Positions 26,886-36,397 of a DNA stretch of 64,000 nucleotides are shown one piece after another. A model generated the notes under the pieces. It ran no database searches. It worked only from the letters and a program-made list of their open reading frames with translations, and was not told the DNA's origin. Position 1 is the first letter of the stretch; the number at the start of each line of letters is the position of its first letter. The position numbers and the translations under genes are program-made. Origin of the DNA: JBMYZL01 sp049610385 (lineage in GTDB: Bacteria; Bacteroidota; Bacteroidia; Flavobacteriales_D; Sanyastnellaceae); contig JBMYZL010000001.1 of the NCBI GenBank assembly GCA_049610385.1, positions 1 to 64,000 of the forward strand, in the 5' to 3' direction.

Positions 26886-29800
26886 TCAGCGAATCAACTG
26901 GACGGTGCCAGTATACGACTTCGGCACTTCATCATGGGCACTTTGAACCCGCAAAACGTAGGAGTACAGACCATCTCGCACAAAATGACTGCCGCCATTG
27001 TCTTCGCCAACCCACGGTTCTGCAGGGTTTATCGAATGAAAGACAATGCGTCCCCAGCGATCAAAAATGTGCAATTCATACAATTCCGGTGACCAAGACT
27101 CTCCTACAGGCTGGAACGCATCATTGACTCCATCATTGTTGGGCGAAAACGCTGACGGGATGTACAAGACAAACTCGATGGGCTCGAAATGCGCCACCAA
27201 GGTATCTGACTCATCCACGGGGAACGCGGCCTCCAGTGCCTCTGGCCCCGGAATGGGATTCGCATTGTGTGATGTCCAATGCGAGAAGCGCCAGTAAGGT
27301 GAAGCTGTGGCTTTGGCATCCAACATCCCAATAGGCTCCAAGCCCCCTTCCCAATAATCTGTAACCACTGTTCCATCTTCCAGCCAAACCTCACCTCGGC
27401 CAGCAGGCTCAACACGAACGACCAAATCGATGTGCTGAATGATCTCAAAATGTGCTGTGACTGTGTCGGGTTGGTTCACAGAAATTGTCGCATTCGCAGA
27501 GTACTCATTGGGGTTCACATTCAAGCCGGTTGTTGACCATCCTGTGAACACATGCCATTCATCCAAACCTTCAGCGAGAAGTGTGTGGCTGCCATAATCC
27601 AACATTTCAGTCGAGGGATAGGACGCCAACTGCGTTCCATTCACGGAAATAAAGCCTGCACCGGGAGGATCGACTTGGAAAACCACGGGTTCAGGATCTG
27701 CATTGGCAGCAAAATGAGCCACCAAAGTGGCATTGCCGTTGAGTGTGAATTCCAAGACAGGGTTGGTCGGATCAGTGATCACGATATCACCTTCGAGAAC
27801 TTCCCAAAACAGAAACAGTTCTCCCAAATCTTCCTCCGCCGTAAAGGTCATTGGCACACCGGCAAAATAAGTCGCGTTCAATGGAGAGTCAGCAGGACCG
27901 ATATCCAATGAATTGATTTCCACCTCTCCCAAACCATCGATGATGACCGTCAATTCCACCGCCTCCACCTCATAGCAATCTTCCAATCCACCAATGACGT
28001 TATCAGCGCAACGCGCATCGATGAAATCCCGAATTTCTTGGACATTGTCTTCCCATCCTTGGACGTTTCCTCCCCAACGCTCTACATGACGGGGCATTTC
28101 AGGTTCAATGACATAGATCATGCTGTCCAGAACCGCATTCATGGTCTCGCAGCTGAACCAAGTGTTGCTCAAATCAGCCCAGCGATTGATGTAGGTCGCC
28201 CAAAAGGTTTCGTTCTCCAACAACGCATTGAACATCGGAATGTGACCTTGGCCACCCGGGTCTCCCAAGCTTTCTGGGTTGCATGGATCAGCATCCGGAT
28301 TTTGAGATGGGACACCTGTGTAATTCGCACCGTGACCAAAGGTGTTGTCCATGTCCCACAAAGCATACCGCCACCTGCGGCCATCACCATCTGGGTTGTT
28401 TCCACGCCACCAGGCTGTGTTCCAATTCAACCAATCTGCACAAACAACGAAGGAATTCAGCAACACATAATCAATCATGCTCATCTCATTGAGCTCGTCG
28501 ATGACATATTCATAATTGTTGTCATCGGTCATGTCTTGGGTGGTGATAAAAGTTTGAAGTGGCCCCCAATCCGCACTGCTGCCATACTCGACCCAAGTGC
28601 CTCCCCACGTTTTGATAAAGTCAATTTCCCATCGAGATTGATCGTAATACTCTTGGGTAAAGTCACTGTCATCTACCTTCTCTCGGTATTCATAGACCCC
28701 CCAATATTCCCCATTGAGGTAAGCCACACAACTCTCGTTCGTCCGCTCATCTACATGCAATTTCGCAAGATGTGATAAGGTTTGAACGTAAGCATCTCGA
28801 ATGTGCCCACCACCGGATGAAGGATAATTGTCATTGGCCGCAGCCTTGAAAATCAACCTCTGGTACTCATCTCGATTCTTCACGTGAAACAGCTCAGCTT
28901 CCAATGCAAACGAATGTCCCATTTGGTCCCGTGTGATGTAATCCCATCCCTTTTGCGGGTATGCATTGGAATCATTGCCGTGCTCGTTGGAATCTCCAGA
29001 TGCCTCACACCAAAATGAACCATCCGGGTGAAAAAACTCAATGTGCATGGGTTCACCATTCCCACCTCCAGGCCAATAGCCGTCTTCTTGACCATCTCCG
29101 GAAACGCTCACCACAATCACGCTGTGGTTATCCTCTCCAAGGAAATAAGTGTTGGTCTCGGGAAAACTCGTGGCCAAACTGCCCGAAGGATCCACAGTGA
29201 TGGCCCGGACCACTGTAGTCTCCGACAATGAAATGGGACCTGTATACAAGGTGCTGCCAGTTGTCGGTTCATAACCGTCCAAGGTGAAGTAAATGTCCAT
29301 GCCGGCAGGTGCGGACAAAGTCACCTCCAATGGATTCGGATAAAAACCAGCTTCCAAATCAAAAGCCGGCATCGGCGCATATCCAGTGTAAGTGGTTCCT
29401 CCATTCGGCCCCACAGGACTGGGCAAATCCGTGACAAGCCAATCCCCGTTTCCATCCGGAAAACGCCCCCAACTGTGATTCGCCAAAGTTGTTGACCAAT
29501 CTGAACCAAATGTATAGCTCTCCAAAATGTTTCCTGCCGGGTCCGCGAAAACAATAGACTCTTCATCACATTGCGTGACTTTGAAATTGGTGTTCAGAAA
29601 GCCTCCAGCATACAAACCTCCGGCCAAGTTGGCCTCTCCTGAACACATGATCACCAAATGGCCGTTCGCTGGAACATTGGTTCCAGCTGGGATTTCAAAT
29701 TTCGTGGGATTGTCGACTTTGTCGCTGAGGTGATATCCTCCGATATCGATAGCGCTTCCTGTGGGATTGTAAAATTCCAGAAAATCCTCATTGTTTCCTC

Positions 29801-29927
29801 CAATGTTCAAGGAATAATTCGAAGCTGAAAATTCATTGATGACCACCTGTGACATCACATATTCCGCCGAAAGCAGAAAGAGGGAAATCCAGAATATTCC
29901 CCTGGAAGAATTCTTCAAAAAATGCAT
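26886..29927 (-). CDS. Secreted CotH-type kinase with lamin-tail domain and type B T9SS sorting domain
   Basis: A 1013-residue secreted protein. Order: signal peptide; lamin-tail domain (about 27-165, INEFSASN...DFLEFYNPTG); a chitobiase-C-like beta domain (about 195-260, DIYFTLDGYEPTTGS); CotH kinase domain (about 295-660) with catalytic-loop candidate CADWLNWN (Asp498, Asn503) and metal-binding WDMDNTFG (Asp525/527); repeats ending in TLVAHF or TVTAHF; and a type B sorting domain (IPSAFSPNNDGVND...). CotH kinases phosphorylate secreted or spore-coat proteins. It starts 15 bases after the lysyl-oxidase stop, so the two are very probably co-transcribed. A TTG 15 bases upstream is a less likely start. 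Confidence 0.92.
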   Translation of the reverse strand: MHFLKNSSRGIFWISLFLLSAEYVMSQVVINEFSASNYSLNIGGNNEDFLEFYNPTGSAIDIGGYHLSDKVDNPTKFEIPAGTNVPANGHLVIMCSGEANLAGGLYAGGFLNTNFKVTQCDEESIVFADPAGNILESYTFGSDWSTTLANHSWGRFPDGNGDWLVTDLPSPVGPNGGTTYTGYAPMPAFDLEAGFYPNPLEVTLSAPAGMDIYFTLDGYEPTTGSTLYTGPISLSETTVVRAITVDPSGSLATSFPETNTYFLGEDNHSVIVVSVSGDGQEDGYWPGGGNGEPMHIEFFHPDGSFWCEASGDSNEHGNDSNAYPQKGWDYITRDQMGHSFALEAELFHVKNRDEYQRLIFKAAANDNYPSSGGGHIRDAYVQTLSHLAKLHVDERTNESCVAYLNGEYWGVYEYREKVDDSDFTQEYYDQSRWEIDFIKTWGGTWVEYGSSADWGPLQTFITTQDMTDDNNYEYVIDELNEMSMIDYVLLNSFVVCADWLNWNTAWWRGNNPDGDGRRWRYALWDMDNTFGHGANYTGVPSQNPDADPCNPESLGDPGGQGHIPMFNALLENETFWATYINRWADLSNTWFSCETMNAVLDSMIYVIEPEMPRHVERWGGNVQGWEDNVQEIRDFIDARCADNVIGGLEDCYEVEAVELTVIIDGLGEVEINSLDIGPADSPLNATYFAGVPMTFTAEEDLGELFLFWEVLEGDIVITDPTNPVLEFTLNGNATLVAHFAANADPEPVVFQVDPPGAGFISVNGTQLASYPSTEMLDYGSHTLLAEGLDEWHVFTGWSTTGLNVNPNEYSANATISVNQPDTVTAHFEIIQHIDLVVRVEPAGRGEVWLEDGTVVTDYWEGGLEPIGMLDAKATASPYWRFSHWTSHNANPIPGPEALEAAFPVDESDTLVAHFEPIEFVLYIPSAFSPNNDGVNDAFQPVGESWSPELYELHIFDRWGRIVFHSINPAEPWVGEDNGGSHFVRDGLYSYVLRVQSAHDEVPKSYTGTVQLIR

Positions 29928-29942
29928 CTGCAGTGTCTTCAA

Positions 29943-32852
29943 TTATTGAATACTCAGTCGCCCACTGTAACGGAATCCCTGGGCCGATTTCAGGGTGTAG
30001 AGGTAAGTTCCACTCGGTAAATCACCACGATCGATGGTGTACTGCACACCTTGTGTTGACCAGGTCATCACTTCACGACCACTTGCATCCGTCAACACAA
30101 AGGTCATTTGTTCACGCTTGGGATTCGGGAATCGAATCAACGATGATTCTTGCATGGGGTTGGGGTACAACATCGGAGCGGCATCCGTGAAATTCTCAGA
30201 AATGCCACTGGCCGTAACGCAACCGTCAAGGATGTAGGTCAAGGTGTTGTGATAATCGGTGTTCACGACATCAATGATGGCGTCGATGCAGATTTCTTCT
30301 TCGTGATTGCTCCAATAAAGACGCACCAAGGGGGTCCAGTTGTAATTCTTCATCAAACTTTCTCCCTCGTAGGCCAGACCGATGACTTTTCCACCGCCAG
30401 GAACAAAGGAAGGCTCGATGGGATATTCTATGGGATCCGCCAAACTCACCGCACTGGAAATGCCCATGCCAGACATATTCAATTCGTACCCTACAATTCG
30501 GTTGTTGGGATTCAGCACATGAATATCCAAAAAGCCCTGGTCCCAATTCACTGAGCCAATTGAAAAGTAGACGCTGTCAAATGGATTGACGATGTGATTC
30601 ACCGGGAAATCACATTTGGGATGAAATCCCGAACTGTCTGGATGTTCGTGCGCGGCATTCCAATATTGACATTGTGCCAAATATGCCGCGTCTGAAACGG
30701 TGATCAATCCATCTTGGTCCACATCCGTGCATGGCAAGGCTTCGATATCATCGCCCAAAATGTGTTCGACATAGGCAACCGCATCCGCATACTCTTGAGC
30801 ACCATTGGCGTCCAAATCACCCATCAGTGCTGAGCCATTGCACTCCCCATTGCAATCCATCATCGCCGTGCCAAATTCAGTGCCTTCACAATCATAAAAA
30901 GGCTCACAATCCCCCATGACATCCACCTGCAGTTCACCTGTGGAACGGTCGAGGCTGATGCAAACAGCGGCATGGTTGTTTTCATAAGAGTTCTCTTCAC
31001 GTCCCAGGGCATCTGGAATGAAATCATAATTGGCCCGAACGATCAGATAATATGTGCCGTCTTCCACGTCAGTAACGTCAATCCATTGGCAGCTCAAACC
31101 CGAGCTGTAGATGTCACCACAACCTGCTGAAATGCCCATGTTTCCACAACCATATTGGCCCGTTCCACCTCCACTGCACTCGAGGTCCATCACGCAGAAC
31201 CCATTCTTAAAACCAATGGGGAGGTATTGACCTTCTAAGGTGAAGAGGTCATATTTGGCATAGCCCTTGTGATGCCAATGGTTGTGGCAATCTCCCCATT
31301 CAAATTGGTTGTTGTCCGCTTGGCTTGGCACACCAATGTAATAATCCAGTGTACCAATGTTCAAGATGTGTGTGGTGAACCTGACCAATTCACGATCTCC
31401 ATAACCATTCAAGCATCCCTCCTCGATGTAGCAATCTGTTTCACTGACCTGCATCACCTCGGTGGTCAAGCTGTTGACAATGGCATCTGCACTCACAATC
31501 AAATCTGGACCTGTGCAATCTGGATCCCCTGGATAAATGCAATCACCACTGTCCACCTCAGCAAGAGGATTGTAATTGCAAGCTTCCTCATCCATGCAAC
31601 CAGTTGGAGGCCCCACGAAGTTGAACGTCCAATCGAAACCTCCAGCGCAATTGCCATTGGGATCAGAGAGCAACAACTCGGCATCGAAACTGATGTCTGA
31701 ACTGGTGGAGTTGATTTGATGAACCTCCACTGCCAGGACGTTTTCACCGCTATTCAAATTGAGCGAAACAGGATATTCATAAAGCGTGGATTCATTCGTG
31801 CCCACGATTTCACTCAAAGCCGTGGTTTCAGAGGTGACAGGACCAGTCGGCATGTTGCTGCGCATGATTTCAACCCCATTGAGATAAACAACCGCACCAT
31901 CGTCACGACGCAATCGAAGCAATCCACTCATCGCGTTGGATGCTTCGCCTGTGTATTCGAAAGTATTGCGGAAGTAAGTTGTGATGTGTTTGTCTGAACT
32001 GTCATCGCCGTAGGATACTGTCGTGACCTCATCTCCATCTCCATAACCCAATTCTGCATTTCCCAGAGCCCAATCGGCATCGTCGAAATCAGTCGCCGTC
32101 CATGCCGATCCCAAATCGGCCCCTTGGTCATGATAATTCCATTCGGAATTCAAATCCACCAATGAAAGGTAATCCGGAGCGCCAAGTCCCATTCGAATCC
32201 ACACCGGAACCCCGCCTTGTAACAAAACAGTCAAATTGGCTTCATCACCACAGCCACCTTGTTCATCGTCGTAGTAAATCGTGCCTTCGTTGGTGTTGTC
32301 AAAACTGCCCATGTTGCAGTAATCATAAATCCACAGTGTGGTGTTGCATCCACTGCCGCAGGTGTTGAACTCATACATGCCATTTGCGTCTGGCGTGAAG
32401 ACGTACCAGAAATTGCCCGCAGACTGATTGATCACACCATAGTCCGAGGCATCGATGGCCACGGCGTCATTGCAAGTAGAGCCTGGGGGACACAAGAGAC
32501 TGACGGACTCGCCGTATCCGAAATTGGATCCAGTAGCGACTTCTTCGCCATTGACGTAGAGCCAATAACCGCCATCCCCCAAAATCCCGTCACCGTATGT
32601 GTCGGCGATGGTGAAAAGCAAACATGGATTTTCAAGCGCCCCATCGATGCACACAGTGGCACTTTCTGCCCCAGACTCTGCGAGCAACTCACCACCCATT
32701 TCCAAGGTCCAACTGGTTTCAGCTGGCCAGTTGTCAGGAACAATCTCAATCATGATTTCCACCTCCCCTGCCTCACATTGGGCAGTTCCAGTTGGAATGG
32801 TGGTAAATAACAGCAGGCTCCAAAGAGCCAAACACATTGCAATCAGTCTCAT
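29943..32852 (-). CDS. Secreted lysyl oxidase with dockerin-like region and type A T9SS sorting domain
   Basis: The 969-residue protein has a signal peptide, N-terminal beta-rich regions (to about 400), one GCMDxxACNYNP repeat, and a lysyl oxidase domain (about 448-636). The copper site CHNHWH gives His523, 525 and 527, as in human LOX CHQHYH. The cofactor lysine is Lys549 (four residues before Cys553, as Lys320 to Cys324). The cofactor tyrosine is Tyr582 (four residues after Cys578, as Cys351 to Tyr355). Spacings Cys553-Cys559, Cys559-Cys569 and Cys578-Cys588 equal the human ones. CQWIDVTDVEDG follows. Then come a dockerin-like Ca2+ region (GDLDANG, DVDQDGLIT) and a type A sorting domain (LYPNPMQ...). 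It should oxidise lysine side chains or amines outside the cell. The ATG at 32852 is preferred over an upstream TTG. Confidence 0.93.
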   Translation of the reverse strand: MRLIAMCLALWSLLLFTTIPTGTAQCEAGEVEIMIEIVPDNWPAETSWTLEMGGELLAESGAESATVCIDGALENPCLLFTIADTYGDGILGDGGYWLYVNGEEVATGSNFGYGESVSLLCPPGSTCNDAVAIDASDYGVINQSAGNFWYVFTPDANGMYEFNTCGSGCNTTLWIYDYCNMGSFDNTNEGTIYYDDEQGGCGDEANLTVLLQGGVPVWIRMGLGAPDYLSLVDLNSEWNYHDQGADLGSAWTATDFDDADWALGNAELGYGDGDEVTTVSYGDDSSDKHITTYFRNTFEYTGEASNAMSGLLRLRRDDGAVVYLNGVEIMRSNMPTGPVTSETTALSEIVGTNESTLYEYPVSLNLNSGENVLAVEVHQINSTSSDISFDAELLLSDPNGNCAGGFDWTFNFVGPPTGCMDEEACNYNPLAEVDSGDCIYPGDPDCTGPDLIVSADAIVNSLTTEVMQVSETDCYIEEGCLNGYGDRELVRFTTHILNIGTLDYYIGVPSQADNNQFEWGDCHNHWHHKGYAKYDLFTLEGQYLPIGFKNGFCVMDLECSGGGTGQYGCGNMGISAGCGDIYSSGLSCQWIDVTDVEDGTYYLIVRANYDFIPDALGREENSYENNHAAVCISLDRSTGELQVDVMGDCEPFYDCEGTEFGTAMMDCNGECNGSALMGDLDANGAQEYADAVAYVEHILGDDIEALPCTDVDQDGLITVSDAAYLAQCQYWNAAHEHPDSSGFHPKCDFPVNHIVNPFDSVYFSIGSVNWDQGFLDIHVLNPNNRIVGYELNMSGMGISSAVSLADPIEYPIEPSFVPGGGKVIGLAYEGESLMKNYNWTPLVRLYWSNHEEEICIDAIIDVVNTDYHNTLTYILDGCVTASGISENFTDAAPMLYPNPMQESSLIRFPNPKREQMTFVLTDASGREVMTWSTQGVQYTIDRGDLPSGTYLYTLKSAQGFRYSGRLSIQ

Positions 32853-32944
32853 TCTTACAGGTTTAAATTGCCGCAGCAAGGGCAAGATACACTATGAACT
32901 TCACGAGAACACAATTCGTTGCATGGATGACTTATTTTTGTCCC

Positions 32945-33061
32945 ATGGCAGACAATCATCATCACTCCGAACCCGAACAAAATGAAATCGGTGGCCCTGT
33001 TGTTTTGGCATTGATTTTACTCACCATCACTGTGACCATCATTGCCTTTTTGGCAGGTTGA
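32945..33061 (+). CDS. 38-residue single-span membrane peptide
   Basis: A short frame encoding a polar, His- and Glu-rich N-terminus (MADNHHHSEPEQNE) followed by one hydrophobic helix of about 20 residues ending AFLAG. It lies between the divergent lysyl oxidase start and the convergent S46 gene. The frame stays open back to an ATG at 32894. No family is recognised and no promoter is clear, but the composition is typical of a real small inner-membrane protein. Confidence 0.5.
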   Translation: MADNHHHSEPEQNEIGGPVVLALILLTITVTIIAFLAG

Positions 33062-33129
33062 TTTTGCTCACACCCAGTTGCCAAGCGCGCTCACCGCAAC
33101 GCGTTGAGCGAATGCGGTTGCTGCATGCG

Positions 33130-35256
33130 TCATTTGACCACAGTCATCTCCTCAACGAGGTGGCCAGCTCCGGCGTAAACGTCGGTAATCCACAGGACAT
33201 AACGGATGTCCACCATGATGTTTCTGCACCGCGTGTCGTCGAACAAAATATCACTCATGGTGCTCTCCCAAGATCGATCGAAATTGATGCCGATCAAATG
33301 ACCATCTCCATTGATGGCTGGGGAACCTGAGTTCCCACCAGTCGTGTGGTTCGATCCTGTAAAACACACGGACAAATCTCCATTGCTGTTCCCATATGCT
33401 CCCCAGTCCTCGGCTTGCAATGCTTGGACCAAATCCAATGGCAAATCAAAATCCGGATCTCCCGGAATGTATTTCTGAAGAATGCCTTTGTGTGTTGAAA
33501 AAGGTGCATATGCCATGCCATCGTAGGGCGCAGACCCTTCGATTTTTCCATAAGTCAATCGCAACGTACTGTTCGCATCGGGGAAAAATGCCCGTTCCGG
33601 AAAAAGCGTGCGCAATCCCGACGTGTACCTCGCCGTCAAAGAGTCCAGCACCTCACGCTGTTTCATGTATCCCGGTCTGATTTGGCTGAAATACACGTCG
33701 TAAGTAGACTTGACCAACTGCAATGCAGGATCCTTTGCGCGTTTGGACCATTTTTTGCGCGAATCCGACGCCAATGCTTCTTTGAGGACTTGCGGTTTTG
33801 AAAAAATGGATTTCTCGTAAATGTTCTGAGCAAATGAATGTGGATTCTGGAGATCAGCCATGAATTCCGGCTGAAATGGATCAGGAGAATTGGCCAAATA
33901 GAGACCCGCCAAAGCGGCCATGATGTCCTCATCCACTTCAGCATCGAATTGCCGGTAAAATTCATCAACAGATCCGGCGAGTTCATCGCGCAATGCAACC
34001 CAAGTACTGTCTGTGGTCTCTGAATCTCCAGCCTGCTCAATCAACCCATCAAAGCCCATGGCAAAATTCAGCAAATCTGGCCCATAGTAGACCCATTCTA
34101 TGAACTTCCAACGGCCTTCGAGGAAAGGGAAATAAATTTCATTTGCTGATTGAATTTCACCAATCAGTGTTCCCCATTCATCATTCTGACCCGCTTGCGC
34201 AGCGCGGGCCATGAATTCAGCTTCCAAGGCTTGTTTCTGTTCCACCGCATGGAGTTCCTTCAGTCCTCGAGATTGCCCAATCCACTTCTTCCACGAATTG
34301 GCCACTCCACTCTGTTTGTCTGCATAGGCGATTTTGAGTGCTGGGCTGCTTGCCCGGGCGGCATTGATTACAGCGAGAGAAGCTTCGCGCATTTCTATTC
34401 GCATGGGATTCAATATGTCCAGAACGTGAACAACAGCATCGCTCGTCAGGTATTGCTCCGTCTTTCCCGGAAAACCAAAAATCATGGTGAAATCACCTGC
34501 TTGTGTATCCCCAATGTTCACCGGGAAATGGTGCTTTGGCCGATAAGGGACGTTGTCCAGACTGAATTCTGCAGGTTGGTTGTTCGCATCCGCGTAAATC
34601 CTGAACATGCTGAAGTCGCCAGTGTGCCGGGGCCAAACCCAATTGTCTGTATCGCCCCCGAATTTTCCGACAGCCGAAGGCGGCGCTCCGACCAATCGCA
34701 CATCATGGAATGTTCGGGTTGTAATGAGGTAGTGGCTGTTCCCAAAGTCAAATGCCACAACAGATCCTTCCGAATCCGTTCCCTCAGTGAACTCCTTCAC
34801 GATGGCCTCCTTTTCCATGCCCGCATCTGCAGCTTTGCGCATCCGCTCTGAGACATCAACAATGCGATCAATGAAGCGGGCATACAAGTCTGGATTTGGC
34901 AATTCCTCCGCCCGCGTCATGGCCCAGAAGCCAGCCGTCAAATAATCATGCTCCACCGATGAATGGTAGGCAATCTGGCCATAGCCACAATGGTGATTGG
35001 TCAGCAACAAGCCCTCGGAACTGACCATTTCCGCCGTGCATCCTCCATTGAAATGGACCACAGCATCTTTCAGGCTCCCCTCATTGATGCTGTAGATGTC
35101 TTCCGCAGAAAGGTGCATGCCCATGGCCTGCATTTCATTCTCTACGGCATCCAAAAGGGTGGGAATCCACATCCCTTCTTTTGCATTCATCTGCAAAGAC
35201 ATGGCCAGAGACAATGTACAAGCACTGCAAGAAATCAAAAAACTTGAAAAACGCAT
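33130..35256 (-). CDS. S46 family dipeptidyl-peptidase, DPP11-like
   Basis: The 708-residue product is close to the usual length (about 720). It has a signal peptide from MRFSSFLIS, then KEGMWIP, the catalytic His in LLTNHHCGYG, the Asp region DTDNWVWPRHTGDFSMFRIY, and the nucleophile TTGGNSGSPAING. The residue 18 after the catalytic Ser is Arg (GINFDR), the position of Arg673 that makes Porphyromonas DPP11 prefer Asp or Glu at P1; DPP7 has Gly there. It therefore probably releases acidic dipeptides from peptides in the periplasm. A start at 35286 is possible. It is divergent from the threonine aldolase gene. Confidence 0.93.
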   Translation of the reverse strand: MRFSSFLISCSACTLSLAMSLQMNAKEGMWIPTLLDAVENEMQAMGMHLSAEDIYSINEGSLKDAVVHFNGGCTAEMVSSEGLLLTNHHCGYGQIAYHSSVEHDYLTAGFWAMTRAEELPNPDLYARFIDRIVDVSERMRKAADAGMEKEAIVKEFTEGTDSEGSVVAFDFGNSHYLITTRTFHDVRLVGAPPSAVGKFGGDTDNWVWPRHTGDFSMFRIYADANNQPAEFSLDNVPYRPKHHFPVNIGDTQAGDFTMIFGFPGKTEQYLTSDAVVHVLDILNPMRIEMREASLAVINAARASSPALKIAYADKQSGVANSWKKWIGQSRGLKELHAVEQKQALEAEFMARAAQAGQNDEWGTLIGEIQSANEIYFPFLEGRWKFIEWVYYGPDLLNFAMGFDGLIEQAGDSETTDSTWVALRDELAGSVDEFYRQFDAEVDEDIMAALAGLYLANSPDPFQPEFMADLQNPHSFAQNIYEKSIFSKPQVLKEALASDSRKKWSKRAKDPALQLVKSTYDVYFSQIRPGYMKQREVLDSLTARYTSGLRTLFPERAFFPDANSTLRLTYGKIEGSAPYDGMAYAPFSTHKGILQKYIPGDPDFDLPLDLVQALQAEDWGAYGNSNGDLSVCFTGSNHTTGGNSGSPAINGDGHLIGINFDRSWESTMSDILFDDTRCRNIMVDIRYVLWITDVYAGAGHLVEEMTVVK

Positions 35257-35304
35257 TTGCAACGGGTTTTGAGAGAAAGACTCCATTTCAATTCTTGCGC
35301 AAGA

Positions 35305-35312
35305 TAACTTTG
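35305..35312 (+). promoter_or_regulatory. -7 box of the threonine aldolase gene
   Basis: TAACTTTG is an exact TAnnTTTG followed by CGAC and then the ATG at 35317. It predicts a leaderless message. The -33 region is not conserved. Confidence 0.6.
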
Positions 35313-35316
35313 CGAC

Positions 35317-36384
35317 ATGAGTGCCAAAAACTCCCCCCCGATTGATTTGCGTTCGGACACCGTCACACGGCCTGTTCCCGAAATGCTCAATGCCATGGCC
35401 CAGGCCCCCACGGGGGATGATGTGTTCGCGGAAGACCCCACGATGAATGCCCTCGAGGAAAGGGTTGCTGACATGATGGGGCATGAATCTGCTCTTTTCT
35501 TCCCTTCAGGTACCATGGCAAATCAAGCCGCCATCCAAGTACACACCTCACCAGGTGATGAAGTCATCTGTGGCCATTTGAGCCACATTTATCATTACGA
35601 AGGCGGTGGAATTGCACGGAATTCTGGTGCTTCCGTCCGGTTGGTTGGATTTGAAAATGGAACGTTTGATGCAAATCAAATTGAGGCGGCTATCAATCCA
35701 CATGACAGCCACTATGCACGCACATCGCTTGTCGCCGCCGAAGATACCGTAAACAAAGGTGGTGGAGCTGTGTGGTCTTTGAAGAGCCTCGAGTCCATTC
35801 GGTTGTCATGTCAAAACAACCGCTTGCCCTTCCACCTTGACGGCGCAAGGTGCTGGAACGCCCAAGTGGCACGTGGCGTCAGCAGCGATGATTTATCTGC
35901 TTGGCGGAAATATGGTCAAATTTTCGATTCCATGTCGCTTTGCTTTTCTAAAGGACTGGGCTGTCCTGTGGGATCTGTTCTTGTGGGACCGCGGGATTTC
36001 ATCCGTGAAGCCCACAGAAGCAGAAAGGTGCTCGGTGGCGGCATGAGACAAGTTGGCATCCTGGCCGCTGCATGCTTGTATGCATTGGATCACCACATCG
36101 ACCGCATGGCATCAGATCATGTTTTCGCACATCGACTGGGACAAGCAGCTGAGAGTCTTCCATGGGTAGAACGCGTCAATCCAGTCGCTACCAACATTGT
36201 CATTTTCCATCTTCAAAATGGGATTCCCGCCACAACTTTCCAAGAAGACTTGGCCAACGCTGGGATTTTGTGCTTTCCTTTTGGCCCTCACGCCATTCGA
36301 ATGGTTACGCATTTGGATATCCATGCCCAGGAAATCGACACCGTTTGCGAGGCCATTGAATCATGGAAGCCCGCTGGCCATTGA
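35317..36384 (+). CDS. ltaE: Low-specificity L-threonine aldolase
   Basis: A 355-residue fold-type I PLP enzyme. It has IDLRSDTVTRPVPEM at the N-terminus, GDDVFAEDPTMNALEE, LFFPSGTMANQ, HLDGARCWNA, and the PLP lysine in CFSKGLGCPVGS. It cleaves L-threonine or L-allo-threonine to glycine and acetaldehyde, also serving glycine supply. It is cytoplasmic. It is divergent from the S46 peptidase gene, with a start supported by the -7 box. The gap to the convergent gene at 36398 is 13 bases. Confidence 0.94.
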   Translation: MSAKNSPPIDLRSDTVTRPVPEMLNAMAQAPTGDDVFAEDPTMNALEERVADMMGHESALFFPSGTMANQAAIQVHTSPGDEVICGHLSHIYHYEGGGIARNSGASVRLVGFENGTFDANQIEAAINPHDSHYARTSLVAAEDTVNKGGGAVWSLKSLESIRLSCQNNRLPFHLDGARCWNAQVARGVSSDDLSAWRKYGQIFDSMSLCFSKGLGCPVGSVLVGPRDFIREAHRSRKVLGGGMRQVGILAAACLYALDHHIDRMASDHVFAHRLGQAAESLPWVERVNPVATNIVIFHLQNGIPATTFQEDLANAGILCFPFGPHAIRMVTHLDIHAQEIDTVCEAIESWKPAGH

Positions 36385-36397
36385 TGTGGATGGTCAA

